Part shown: positions 1-8,368 of the stretch, piece by piece
How the letters are laid out: every line of letters starts with the position of its first letter
Position numbering within the stretch: the first letter of the stretch is position 1
Source of the DNA: Shewanella xiamenensis
Lineage (GTDB): Bacteria > Pseudomonadota > Gammaproteobacteria > Enterobacterales > Shewanellaceae
DNA: 48,482 nucleotides
Assembly (NCBI RefSeq): GCF_014647135.1
Contig: NZ_BMOP01000028.1
Coordinates: forward strand, 1 to 48,482
Direction of reading: 5' to 3'
The notes under the pieces: generated by a model
Seen by the model: only the letters and a program-made list of their open reading frames with translations
The model's database searches: none
What the model was told of the DNA's origin: nothing
Made by a program: the position numbers and the translations under genes

Positions 1-82
1 TTATTTGCCTCTTTTGACTTCGCTAAAAATCAAAGATGCATTTAACATGGGTAGGTATACAGGCAAAGCCTCAAATGATGAT

Positions 83-108
83 AACCACCTACTGAAGTAG
101 GTGGTTTT
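83..108. repeat. Perfect 10-bp stem, 4-nt loop hairpin
   Basis: AACCACCTAC at 83-92 pairs perfectly with GTAGGTGGTT at 97-106 around the loop TGAA, followed by a short T run. It lies between the window edge and the terminator of the DUF445 gene. It could be a terminator of a gene to the left reading rightward, or the subterminal hairpin of an IS200/IS605-type element. The sequence alone does not decide, because no transposase is visible here. Confidence 0.5.
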
Positions 109-112
109 GGGC

Positions 113-142
113 TAAAAATAAAAAAGGGAGCCATTGCTCCCT
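113..142 (-). terminator. Rho-independent terminator of the DUF445 gene
   Basis: On the minus strand GGGAGC, loop AATG, GCTCCC (126-141) is followed by a run of T residues (113-125). It sits 24 bp past the stop codon of the DUF445 gene, which it should terminate. Confidence 0.85.
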
Positions 143-165
143 TCGCGATAGTGGTTAATCTCAGA

Positions 166-870
166 TTAGCCCTGTACTAAGGCGGCGACAAGTCCGATGG
201 CACCACCAAACACACCGCCCCACACCACGAGCCAACCTAAATGCGTTTGGATCATCTCCTGAACTATCTGCTTAACCATTTGCGGGGTTAATTCATTTAA
301 GCGTTGCTCAACGATATTAGCAATCTTCTGTTGTAAATCGGCCATCACATTTGGCTGTTCAAGCTCTTGCTTCAATAGGCAGCGGAATTGTTCACTCTCG
401 GCCATATCGACCAATGAAGCTTTCATCTTCTCAATAAAGGGTTCTTTTAGCGGCATTAGCGCCTCAGTCCCCCCAAACATGGCTAACATGCCACCAAATG
501 AAGATTGTGCCACAGTATTGACTAAGGCATCGAAAGACGGTGCTAAGTCTACTTTCTCAATCACAGGCGCCAAATCGATTTGGCTTATACCTTCTTTTTC
601 AGACAAAAAACGATCAATGTTTTCAGCGGTAAAAAACTGTTTCATCATCAGATGAGCAATGCCGAGTTTAAATTCTTCAAACCGCGAAGGCACCACACCA
701 GAACCATACAAACCAGGGACTTTTTCAAACAACATATACACCGCAAGCCAGTTGGTTATCGCACCAGATAATGCAAACAATCCAACATTAAATAGAATGG
801 GTAAGCTCAGTACGTATCCCAAGATCACACAAATGGCAGCCAACACATTGGTCACTAAACTCTTATTCAA
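166..870 (-). CDS. DUF445 family membrane protein
   Basis: A 234-residue protein with two N-terminal hydrophobic segments (about residues 6-45) containing the DUF445-typical stretch GAITNWLAVYMLF. A long amphipathic helical middle follows, then a C-terminal membrane segment (about 212-232, GWLVVWGGVFGGAIG). This hairpin-plus-C-terminal-anchor layout is that of the DUF445/YheB-like family, whose biochemical role is not established. The start is a TTG preceded by GGGGGA at a 7-nt spacing, which is a good ribosome binding site. The gene is monocistronic with its own terminator. The family call is firm; no function is assigned. Confidence 0.8.
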   Translation of the reverse strand: MNKSLVTNVLAAICVILGYVLSLPILFNVGLFALSGAITNWLAVYMLFEKVPGLYGSGVVPSRFEEFKLGIAHLMMKQFFTAENIDRFLSEKEGISQIDLAPVIEKVDLAPSFDALVNTVAQSSFGGMLAMFGGTEALMPLKEPFIEKMKASLVDMAESEQFRCLLKQELEQPNVMADLQQKIANIVEQRLNELTPQMVKQIVQEMIQTHLGWLVVWGGVFGGAIGLVAALVQG

Positions 871-1218
871 TCGTTAATCCCCCTATTACGCAATTTCATC
901 GATTGCAAATGGCGCTAGTTTAGCAAGCGAAGGGGAGTAAGGTCTAATGCTGTAAAACAATACTAACACCACCAATCAGCCGCAAAACAGAGCGCAAACT
1001 CAGCAAATACTCAGCGGAGCAGCACAAGCACAACATCAAGACAAACTCGATAAACAGATTTTTGTTATTTCATTAATTAACATTAACTTAGTTTAATGAT
1101 TTACAGCAGAAAATAATGTCACATTTCTGGATCTGCTTAGGAATTATTGAAAAGCATCGTCTACACTCAAAATACTAATCGCCTCGCCACAAGGCTCAAT
1201 AATATAAAGGACGCGCTT
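871..1218. other. Divergent intergenic region
   Basis: About 350 bases between two divergent genes. It is rich in A and C around 955-1040 and AT-rich at 1050-1120, where promoters would be expected. No RNA gene, repeat or recognisable operator was seen. Confidence 0.4.
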
Positions 1219-1599
1219 ATGGACTCTGCATTTAATACCGCTGGTGCCTTAGGCTGGCATGAACTCACGACCCACAACACTGAAGAGGCCATGCGCTTTT
1301 ATGGTGAAGTATTTGGCTGGCAATTTAGAACGGTCAAGATGCCCCATGGTCAGTACCACTTGATTGAAAACCAAGGTGTAGGTATCGGCGGTATCACTGA
1401 TAATCAGCTCCCGACGCTACCTTCGCACTGGACAGGTTATGTCACGGTCGCCGATGTCGACTTGGTCGCGATTAACGCTAAAAAACTTGGTGGCGATATT
1501 CTGTTTGGTCCAGAAGATATTCCGAAAGTGGGTCGCTTTTGTTGGATAAAAGATCCACAAGGCGCCGTCATCGCCGCGATAAGTTATCTCACCACTTAA
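1219..1599 (+). CDS. VOC-fold (glyoxalase/bleomycin resistance-type) protein
   Basis: A 126-residue protein of the vicinal oxygen chelate superfamily. The frame is open upstream to a TTG at 1147, but the ATG at 1219 has AAAGGA 7 nt upstream and begins just before the first conserved strand, so it is preferred. The motifs WHELTTHNTEEAMRFYGEVFGWQ and FCWIKDPQGAVIAAI are typical of single-domain VOC proteins that bind a metal or small hydrophobic ligand. The best relatives are generic 'glyoxalase/bleomycin resistance' proteins of unknown substrate. It is monocistronic. The fold is clear; the substrate is unknown. Confidence 0.8.
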   Translation: MDSAFNTAGALGWHELTTHNTEEAMRFYGEVFGWQFRTVKMPHGQYHLIENQGVGIGGITDNQLPTLPSHWTGYVTVADVDLVAINAKKLGGDILFGPEDIPKVGRFCWIKDPQGAVIAAISYLTT

Positions 1600-1662
1600 A
1601 CTAAGCTATTCGTATTAAAAAGCTTAGCGGTCATAAAATACCCACGGGAGACACAACATGTT

Positions 1663-1681
1663 ACCCTCGTAAAGCGAGGGT
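1663..1681. repeat. Small inverted repeat between VOC and DUF748 genes
   Basis: ACCCTCG (1663-1669) and CGAGGGT (1675-1681) pair around TAAAG. There is no T run on either strand, so it is a weak terminator candidate for the VOC gene at best. Confidence 0.35.
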
Positions 1682-1848
1682 TATGAGTTAACATACATTC
1701 TGACTCACATTGGTTGCTATACGGTAACACTCAGATTTAATTGACAAAACATCAAAAAAATCATGCAGAGATAAGCATTATTCGCTAGAATAACCACATT
1801 TATTGATAGATTTCGCGCCAGCGTGCGTATTGGAGCATTAATCTGACT

Positions 1849-4800
1849 ATGCTAACTCAACTATCACGGTTAAAACTCGCGTTTTTTAGTCGCCCTCGAT
1901 ACCAACGAGTTCTCGTCTATTTAACCATTACCTACTTAAGTTACCTTATCGCCCTCGGATTAATACTCCCCAAGGCTATCGTCGCCTTCGCCCCAGAGAA
2001 GCTTTCACAGCTATTAGGGCGTCCGGTCAGTTTACAGGGTATGCATATCAATCCTTTTAACTACCGCGTCAATATCGACCAGCTCGCCGTTAAAGAGAAA
2101 GATAATCGGGATTTTGCCGGATTAACACAGCTCCAATTTGAGGTGCATTTTTGGCAGTCTATATTCAATCAAGCCTTAGTGATTGATCATATTCAGTTGC
2201 AAACGCCCTTTGCTCATATCCAACGGTTTCAAACTCATGGGGCAACTCAGTTTAACTTTGACGACATCATTACCACCCTCAACCAAGCTAAAACCACCAG
2301 CAAACCAGACACGAGTGCTGAACAAGCACGCCCTTTGCGCATCATCTTAGGTGAGTTAACCGTCAGTGCAGCCAAGTTCAAATTTGATGACAAGATAACC
2401 AAGGCGCAAATTGATTACCCCAATATCAACTTCAAACTCAGTCAATTAGATACTGAATACCTGATGTTACCTAATCCTGCTAGCGTAGCTAAGACGTCAT
2501 CAACCAAAGATGCGGTGACAAACAATGCCGTTCCAGCAACAACTACGGCGAATACTACTCCAGCAACATCGGCGGCAAATGCCACTACGACTATCGTGCA
2601 TAACCAATTTGTCGCCCAGTTGCAGGATGCCCACGCAGGTGAAGTGAGCCTTGCCGGACAATTTCAGCTCTTTCCCTTTAAGCTCGTCGGGGATGTACAG
2701 CTTGCCAAACTCAAACTTGTGCCGCTCTGGCAATTTGTTGCCGATCAATTCAATGTCAAACTGGGGACAGGTGAGCTTAGTATTAACGCCCATTACCAAG
2801 TCGATTTACCCGAGCAAGGTGAATTACAACTCACTGCCGAACGTGGACAAGTGATTGTTGAAAAAGTGAATTTGCTCAATGGTGACCAATCGGTTATCAC
2901 CTTACCACTACTGGCTGTAGATGGGATCAGCGCTAATCTGGCCAAGCAGCGGGTCAATATTAAGCAAATCCACACTGAAGGCTTAAGTCTTAAGGCTAAG
3001 CTAGATGAACAAGGTATTGATTTAGTTCAACTATTAATGCCAAAATCTATGGCTGCCAGCATTGATACTGCAACGCCGAACTCGCCTGCAGAAGCGCAAA
3101 CAGCAGAAGCGTCAGCTGAAACGAACACGTCAGCAGCATCGCCTTCACAAGCAACCTCGGATAAGAGTGTTACTGAACAGCAAGATGCCTGGTTAGTGAC
3201 ACTGGGCGGACTGAATGTCGAAAACTATGATATTCAGCTTGAGGAGCACAAACTCAGCAAAACGGCGCAGCAATGGCGAATCTATCCATTAGATTTTGTG
3301 ACTCAAACCATAGTGAGCGATTTAAAAGCCCCGATTGAATACCAACTCTCCTTTGGGCTAAACGATAAAGGCCATTTTACCTCCAAGGGGCAAGTCGATG
3401 TCCTTGGGCAAGCCATCAGCGCTAACCTCAAAGTGGAGCAGTTGGCCTTAGCCCAATTTCAACCTTACCTTGAGCCCTATGTCAATATGCAGCTAAAAAG
3501 CGGCCTATTCAGTAGCGATGGTGAGATTCATGCCGATGGCAAAGGCAAAGCCATTTATCAAGGTAACGTTGAGCTGGATGATTTGAATATCCTCGACAGC
3601 ATCCGCAAAGCGCCATTGGTAAAATGGCAAAAAATGCATATTAATCAGCTCGATTTTGACCAGCAACAAAATCAAATCAAGATTGATCATTTAAGTTTTG
3701 AGCAACCTTATGCCAAGGTTGTTATCGCGAAGGATCGTACAACCAATATCAGCAATCTGATTATTGAACAGCAAGCCATTACCGAGCCTAAAGTCACTGG
3801 ACAAATGGCGCAAACTGGCATTCAAGCCGAAATCAGCACCAATACAGTTGCACCATCCCAAACCGTAGCTAAAAAGCCCGAGTTAAGCTTAGATATTCAA
3901 AAAATTAGCTTTAACCAAGGATCAGCATTTTTTGCCGATAATTCGCTAACACCTAACTTTGCCTCAGGCATCGAGCAGCTAGAAGGTTATATCAGTCACC
4001 TATCCTCCAAGCCGGGTACTAAGGCATCTGTCGATATTAAAGGCAAAATTGACCGCTATGCACCAGTGACATTAAAGGGGGATATTAATCCCTTGTTAGA
4101 TAAACCTTATCTTGATTTAGACTTGGTTTTTAAGAGTGTTGAGCTGACGTCAGTAAACCCATACTCTGGCACCTATGCGGGCTATTACATTGATAAAGGG
4201 CAATTATCGTTAGCACTTAACTACAAACTTGAGCAAAACCAACTCAAGGGCAGCAACCATTTAGTCATTAATCAACTCAAACTGGGGAAACGCAGTAACA
4301 GTGATTTAGCCACCAGTTTACCCGTAACGTTAGCGATTGCATTATTGCAGGATCGCCATGGCGTAATTGACCTAGGAATGGAAGTTTCTGGCGATCTAGA
4401 CTCACCCAGCTTTAGTGTTGGCAGCATCATCATGACAGCCATTACCAATGTGATTACTAAAGCCGTCACTGCCCCCTTCTCTTTCCTTGCAGGTCTCATT
4501 GGCGCTGATGATACCTTAGATAAAATCCCCTTTAATCCCGGGCAATTTACCCTCACTTCCCGTGAGCAAGAAAGCCTAGATAAGCTCGCCAAAGGATTAG
4601 AGGATAGACCCATGCTACAGCTCAGTCTTGAGGGCAGTGTCGATGCAATAAACGATAGCCAAGCAATTAGCGAGCGTATGATGAAACGCAAGCTGGCTGC
4701 CTTAGCGAATATTCAGCTGACGGAATTGCCGGCAGATCTCAGCCCGAGTCAGTTTCCGACTCAAGGACCTCTAGCCGATGCCCTTCTCAAACTCTATGAG

Positions 4801-5103
4801 CAGGAAGTTAAAGCCAATCCTGATGATGTGAAAGACAATATTATTGCTGAAACCAAAGATACACCACTGAGTAAAGAGGAACTGACCACCCGATGGCATA
4901 TCGCGCTTTATAACCTTTCGCTAAAAGCGCAAACGGTCGGTCAAGACAGGTTGGGAGATTTAGCGCAGGAGAGAGCGAAATCAGTCAAGGCCTACCTTGT
5001 TGATAGCAAGGGCATCGCACCTGAACGCATTTTCCTACTCGAAAGTCGCGTCACCCTCAATCAAGATGCTGCCCAAGTGAATATGAGCATCGAAGCTAAA
5101 TAA
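1849..5103 (+). CDS. DUF748 (AsmA-like) envelope protein
   Basis: A 1084-residue protein with one N-terminal transmembrane segment (about residues 19-45, LVYLTITYLSYLIALGLILP), leaving the rest in the periplasm. The body is made of repeated beta-rich AsmA-like segments, interrupted by low-complexity Ala/Thr/Ser linkers near residues 215-245 and 405-445. These repeats are typical of DUF748 proteins, distant relatives of the AsmA/TamB/YhdP bridge proteins that sit between inner and outer membrane. The last 170 residues (FTLTSREQESLDKLA to ERAKSVKAYLVDSKGIAPERI) resemble an OmpA-like peptidoglycan-binding fold. A role in lipid transport or envelope homeostasis is inferred from the superfamily only. 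The gene is followed by a strong terminator, so it is probably transcribed alone. Confidence 0.8.
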   Translation: MLTQLSRLKLAFFSRPRYQRVLVYLTITYLSYLIALGLILPKAIVAFAPEKLSQLLGRPVSLQGMHINPFNYRVNIDQLAVKEKDNRDFAGLTQLQFEVHFWQSIFNQALVIDHIQLQTPFAHIQRFQTHGATQFNFDDIITTLNQAKTTSKPDTSAEQARPLRIILGELTVSAAKFKFDDKITKAQIDYPNINFKLSQLDTEYLMLPNPASVAKTSSTKDAVTNNAVPATTTANTTPATSAANATTTIVHNQFVAQLQDAHAGEVSLAGQFQLFPFKLVGDVQLAKLKLVPLWQFVADQFNVKLGTGELSINAHYQVDLPEQGELQLTAERGQVIVEKVNLLNGDQSVITLPLLAVDGISANLAKQRVNIKQIHTEGLSLKAKLDEQGIDLVQLLMPKSMAASIDTATPNSPAEAQTAEASAETNTSAASPSQATSDKSVTEQQDAWLVTLGGLNVENYDIQLEEHKLSKTAQQWRIYPLDFVTQTIVSDLKAPIEYQLSFGLNDKGHFTSKGQVDVLGQAISANLKVEQLALAQFQPYLEPYVNMQLKSGLFSSDGEIHADGKGKAIYQGNVELDDLNILDSIRKAPLVKWQKMHINQLDFDQQQNQIKIDHLSFEQPYAKVVIAKDRTTNISNLIIEQQAITEPKVTGQMAQTGIQAEISTNTVAPSQTVAKKPELSLDIQKISFNQGSAFFADNSLTPNFASGIEQLEGYISHLSSKPGTKASVDIKGKIDRYAPVTLKGDINPLLDKPYLDLDLVFKSVELTSVNPYSGTYAGYYIDKGQLSLALNYKLEQNQLKGSNHLVINQLKLGKRSNSDLATSLPVTLAIALLQDRHGVIDLGMEVSGDLDSPSFSVGSIIMTAITNVITKAVTAPFSFLAGLIGADDTLDKIPFNPGQFTLTSREQESLDKLAKGLEDRPMLQLSLEGSVDAINDSQAISERMMKRKLAALANIQLTELPADLSPSQFPTQGPLADALLKLYEQEVKANPDDVKDNIIAETKDTPLSKEELTTRWHIALYNLSLKAQTVGQDRLGDLAQERAKSVKAYLVDSKGIAPERIFLLESRVTLNQDAAQVNMSIEAK

Positions 5104-5130
5104 CGCGTTGTACAAGACCATAGAGAATCA

Positions 5131-5160
5131 AATGCCCAGTATTCACTGGGCATTTTTATT
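5131..5160 (+). terminator. Rho-independent terminator after DUF748 gene
   Basis: AATGCCCAGT and ACTGGGCATT form a perfect 10-bp stem around ATTC, followed by TTTATT. It lies 27 bp beyond the stop codon. Confidence 0.9.
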
Positions 5161-5239
5161 GGTTGATTAAGGTAGCGCCCCCTCGTTCTATTACTTGGCC
5201 TAAAACATCCATTAGGTTAAACTCTGCGGCTTTATGCGA

Positions 5240-5256
5240 GCGGAATCACATTCCGC
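5240..5256. promoter_or_regulatory. 17-nt palindrome upstream of the glutaredoxin-like gene
   Basis: GCGGAAT (5240-5246) and ATTCCGC (5250-5256) are perfect 7-bp arms with a 3-nt centre, 64 bp before the start codon of the next gene. The short spacer suits an operator better than a terminator. I do not recognise the regulator. Confidence 0.3.
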
Positions 5257-5320
5257 GCGTCAATCCCCTTTCGCACAGCCAATATTGCGGCGCGCTAAAA
5301 CACTTTTACTCGAGGTAGTT

Positions 5321-5677
5321 ATGTTCATTATTCGCTGGATTTTAGGCCGGATCATTTTGTTGCTTAACTTTGTGTTCGCCCCAAAGAAACTCAAACGCCC
5401 ATCAGCAGAACAACAAAAAATCGATGCGCAAACTCAAGCACTGGCGCTATATCAGTACAATGCTTGTCCTTTCTGCGTAAAAGTGCGCCGAGCCATGCGC
5501 CGTCAAGGGCTAAATATCCAAACCTTGGATGCAAAAAAATCCCCACATAAAGATGAGCTCATCGCCCAAGGTGGCAAGCAACAAGTGCCCTGTTTACGGA
5601 TTGAAGACAATGGTCAAGTGCAATGGCTATATGAATCTAAGGATATCATCAGCTACTTAGAACAACGTTTTGCCTAG
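5321..5677 (+). CDS. Membrane-anchored glutaredoxin / GST N-terminal domain protein
   Basis: A 118-residue protein. The chosen ATG at 5321 has GAGG 5 nt upstream, and the frame open upstream to 5234 lacks such a site. Residues 3-20 (IIRWILGRIILLLNFVFA) form a hydrophobic anchor. Residues 42-118 are a thioredoxin-fold GST-N/glutaredoxin domain with the dithiol motif CPFC, the cis-Pro segment QQVPCLRI and the ending SKDIISYLEQRF. The all-helical GST C-terminal domain is absent, so it should act as a glutaredoxin-like thiol redox protein at the membrane. The partner and the side of the membrane are unknown. It converges on the next gene across a shared terminator. Confidence 0.75.
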   Translation: MFIIRWILGRIILLLNFVFAPKKLKRPSAEQQKIDAQTQALALYQYNACPFCVKVRRAMRRQGLNIQTLDAKKSPHKDELIAQGGKQQVPCLRIEDNGQVQWLYESKDIISYLEQRFA

Positions 5678-5686
5678 CACAACAAT

Positions 5687-5708
5687 GCGCGCCCCACGGC
5701 GCGCTTTT
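5687..5708. terminator. Shared terminator between convergent genes
   Basis: GCGCGCC (5687-5693) and GGCGCGC (5698-5704) form a 7-bp GC stem around CCAC, followed by TTTT on the plus strand. It overlaps the stop region of the minus-strand permease gene. Confidence 0.75.
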
Positions 5709-6397
5709 CATTTACGCCACAAGTACTCACGGTCAGAATAATCAAACAACCATTGGGGTTGATACACCACCAACAGCGTCACCGCCATGCCATTGAGCAA
5801 CGCCTCAGGAAAGGCTAATAACGGGATTAACATCAGATAGTTATCAACTAACATGCTCCAGTCATAATCCGCCGACAACCAAAGCCAAAATGCCCAACTA
5901 AATTGATGAAAAACCGTCGATAATCCTGCATTAATAAAGGCGCCAACAAAAATAAACACAAAAAGATGCTTAGGAAATAAATGGTAACTGCGGCTGTAAA
6001 GCATAAACGCACAGAATAACGGGAGGGCTATTGCAAACAAGCCAAATGCACCAAACTCACCAGGCTGCTTTAGGACAAATATGCTGAAAAACGCACTTGG
6101 GAGGAGTAAGGCAACCGTCGCTAAGCGCCAACCAAACATCAATAGACAAGTGACTATCCCTAGAAAATGTAAATGAATTCCGACTTGAATACTGGCATTG
6201 AGGAGCCATAAGGTATTTACCGCAATCAGCGTTAACAACAACCGCCATTGCAAGCCTTTATCCTTAACAACCTGCAGTAACTCTTCCTTAGGCCAAATAG
6301 CATAAATCCAAAGTCCCAGCAGTAGCAGGCTTAAACCTTGTAATGGGCTGATATTCCAGTCTATTTCAGCAAATCGCTTGGCCCAAAAATCCAGCAT
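5708..6397 (-). CDS. CbiM-like energy-coupling factor transporter permease
   Basis: A 229-residue, very hydrophobic protein with six or seven membrane helices. It resembles the CbiM/ECF substrate-binding permease family, including the charged segment PEALLNGMAV near the C-terminus, which matches the CbiM 'EA..TG' region. The ATG at 6397 has GGAG 8 nt upstream and is preferred over the in-frame ATG at 6424. CbiM proteins normally import cobalt or nickel with an ATPase (CbiO) and CbiQ/CbiN. None of these is nearby, so this is an orphan component. The His-rich N-terminal loop that binds metal in CbiM is not obvious here, so the substrate should not be assumed. Confidence 0.6.
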   Translation of the reverse strand: MLDFWAKRFAEIDWNISPLQGLSLLLLGLWIYAIWPKEELLQVVKDKGLQWRLLLTLIAVNTLWLLNASIQVGIHLHFLGIVTCLLMFGWRLATVALLLPSAFFSIFVLKQPGEFGAFGLFAIALPLFCAFMLYSRSYHLFPKHLFVFIFVGAFINAGLSTVFHQFSWAFWLWLSADYDWSMLVDNYLMLIPLLAFPEALLNGMAVTLLVVYQPQWLFDYSDREYLWRK

Positions 6398-6609
6398 CAG
6401 TAAGGCTCCGGAGTAGATGCCCATTCAACCTATCGCGACAAGTTTCAGAGCAGATTCAAGTTGCTTCGGTATTAGGGTGATTAACCAACCTATTCGGGCG
6501 AATAAACTTCTTTACCAGTATATCGCGAATAAAACCGATAATTGCATGATATTGAGCGACATATTAAGGTATTCTTCGCTAAGTAAATCATCTAAGAGTA
6601 ATCCTTGAT

Positions 6610-7074
6610 ATGCCATTGAGATCGATAAGCCTGACATTATTGAGCTGCTTAACATTACTCGCTTGCAGCAGCGCTCCGATAGACCCCTCTGAATTTGCAG
6701 GTAAATTTAAAGACAAACTCACCACTGATATCCGCGCAGATGGCCTTAAACTCTTTACCTATCAGGCAGGTTTTGCGGAGGAATACTCACCAAGAGATGT
6801 CACCGAGCGCCCCTTCCCCCACGAAGAACGTATGCGTCAAGTAGCGCAAGATCCCCGCGAGCAGCGTCGTTTATACCAACAACAAGCGGATGCACTCGAT
6901 ATCTGGGGCAGACAAGTTGAATTGGGACTCGAGAAAACCTTAGAAATGACAGGTTACTGCCGCGAAGGTTATTTTGAGTTGAGCCGAATAATAGAATCAG
7001 GACGGGGAGAAATACGTGGTGAATGTAAAGAAGGCGCCACTGAGGAAGATAAACAAAAGTTTGTGCGCTTTTAA
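6610..7074 (+). CDS. Small predicted lipoprotein
   Basis: A 154-residue protein with a classic lipoprotein signal: charged start, hydrophobic core SLTLLSCLTLLA and lipobox LLAC with the modified cysteine at residue 19. The mature part is polar and charged, with no transmembrane segment. It has a Cys pair in the last third (TGYCREGYFEL and RGECKEG) that could form a disulfide in the periplasm. I do not recognise a named family. It is monocistronic and followed by a weak hairpin. Confidence 0.7.
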   Translation: MPLRSISLTLLSCLTLLACSSAPIDPSEFAGKFKDKLTTDIRADGLKLFTYQAGFAEEYSPRDVTERPFPHEERMRQVAQDPREQRRLYQQQADALDIWGRQVELGLEKTLEMTGYCREGYFELSRIIESGRGEIRGECKEGATEEDKQKFVRF

Positions 7075-7083
7075 GTCATGAAA

Positions 7084-7102
7084 AGGGCGAGATGATCGCC
7101 CT
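7084..7102 (+). terminator. Weak terminator-like hairpin after the lipoprotein gene
   Basis: AGGGCGA and TCGCCCT pair around GATGA 10 bp after the lipoprotein stop codon. It is followed only by GTTCT, so the T run is poor. Confidence 0.45.
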
Positions 7103-7191
7103 GTTCTCTACACTTATGCACGGCGGTGTCGCAAGTACACGACTTAGCTCAAGCCGTTAAGTTCAATAACGCTGAGTTTTATGCCTAAAAA

Positions 7192-7371
7192 TCAAACCGC
7201 TTCATTTAACGGTAAGGCACGATTTTCCAATAACACTGGGATGCCATCGGTAATGGGATAAGCTAATTTGTCCGCTTTACAAATCAATTGCTGCGCCGCC
7301 TTATCGTACTCCAACTTTCCTTTACATACTGGACAAGCAACGATATCTAACAGTTTTTTATCAAACGCCAT
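7192..7371 (-). CDS. ycaR: Trm112-like zinc-ribbon protein YcaR
   Basis: A 59-residue protein read from the ATG at 7371: MAFDKKLLDI, then the zinc-ribbon half CPVC at residues 13-16, further on a single Cys (residue 31) and the conserved AYPITDGIPVLL motif. This is the YcaR/Trm112 family, common in proteobacteria. Trm112 proteins activate methyltransferases in other lineages, and the bacterial role is less clear. Its start overlaps the last codons of lpxK by 11 bp, so the two are translationally coupled. In E. coli ycaR also lies with msbA and lpxK, next to kdsB, but kdsB does not follow here. Confidence 0.9.
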   Translation of the reverse strand: MAFDKKLLDIVACPVCKGKLEYDKAAQQLICKADKLAYPITDGIPVLLENRALPLNEAV

Positions 7372-8368
7372 GGGATTTTCCTTTTTTAGCTGCAGCCACA
7401 GAGCGTAATCGGCTCAGCAACTGTTGATCAAATTGTGGCGATAGCTTGGCATCGACAGCCAAATACCACCAGTTTTCTTGTGCAAAATCGCGACATTTAA
7501 CCGCATCTTTTTCAGTCATCATCAAGGGGCGAGATGCCGCAAGCTCGCATAACACGTGTTTATCGTAGGCTTGGTGGTCATCAAAACCATGGGATAATGC
7601 GAGTTGAAAACCCTGCTGCGTTAACGTCTCAAAAAAACGCGCCGGATGACCAATACCCGCCATTGCCACCACGGGCTGGGTCGGATCAAACACGGCCTCA
7701 GCCTTAGGATTTACCGGCAACACCGCACTTGGGCTCAGCTGCATCTCATATTGATTCGCCTGCGCGGGTCCACTATTGACCACCACAAAATCCACTTGAT
7801 TAAGACGCCAAGCACCTTCCCGTAGTGGGCCTGCTGGAAGCAAATGACGATTCCCTAAACCGCGCTTTCCATCAATCACCACCAGCTCAATATCACGGCC
7901 GAGGGCATAATGTTGCAAGCCATCGTCACAGATAATCACATCCACGGCAAACTGCGCCAGCAAGGTTTTTGCGGTATCAACACGTTTAGGGCCCACCACC
8001 ATAGGCACACCAGTACGCGCCACAATCATAGCTGGCTCATCGCCCACATCAGTTGCAGCATCCTTTACGCTAACGACTTTTACCCCTTGGATATCCGCGC
8101 CATAACCACGGCTGATCACACCCGGATTAAACCCCTGTTGACGCAGCAGTTCAATCAAATAGATGACTGTGGGGGTTTTACCACTACCGCCAACGGTAAT
8201 ATTGCCCACCACGATCACGGGGACTGGCAGTGTTGTTTGTGATTTAATCCCTAAGCGAAATAAACCACGGCGAATTGCGGTAATAAGCGCAAACAACGCA
8301 GAAAAAGGCAGTAAGAGCCACCGTAATGGGTGGCCTTGATACCAAATTTTATTAACTAACGCCTGCAT
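7361..8368 (-). CDS. lpxK: Tetraacyldisaccharide 4'-kinase LpxK
   Basis: A 335-residue inner-membrane-associated kinase that phosphorylates the 4' position of the lipid A disaccharide precursor to give lipid IVA. An N-terminal hydrophobic segment (about residues 16-32) is followed by the P-loop VGNITVGGSGKTP (G60-T65). The conserved segments VISRGYG, VGDEPAMIVARTGVP and VIICDDGLQH follow. The length matches the family. It abuts msbA with no gap and overlaps ycaR, so lipid A completion and export are co-expressed. Confidence 0.97.
   Translation of the reverse strand: MQALVNKIWYQGHPLRWLLLPFSALFALITAIRRGLFRLGIKSQTTLPVPVIVVGNITVGGSGKTPTVIYLIELLRQQGFNPGVISRGYGADIQGVKVVSVKDAATDVGDEPAMIVARTGVPMVVGPKRVDTAKTLLAQFAVDVIICDDGLQHYALGRDIELVVIDGKRGLGNRHLLPAGPLREGAWRLNQVDFVVVNSGPAQANQYEMQLSPSAVLPVNPKAEAVFDPTQPVVAMAGIGHPARFFETLTQQGFQLALSHGFDDHQAYDKHVLCELAASRPLMMTEKDAVKCRDFAQENWWYLAVDAKLSPQFDQQLLSRLRSVAAAKKGKSHGV

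Noticed and set aside
1..48. A short minus-strand frame ending in a stop codon at the left edge (MLNASLIFSEVKRGK)
   Set aside because: It is only 15 codons long and its upstream extension runs through the hairpin and terminator DNA. Chance is the simplest reading.
4272..4691. 139-codon open frame opposite the DUF748 gene
   Set aside because: Antisense shadow of a conserved long gene, with no ribosome binding site and no recognisable domain.
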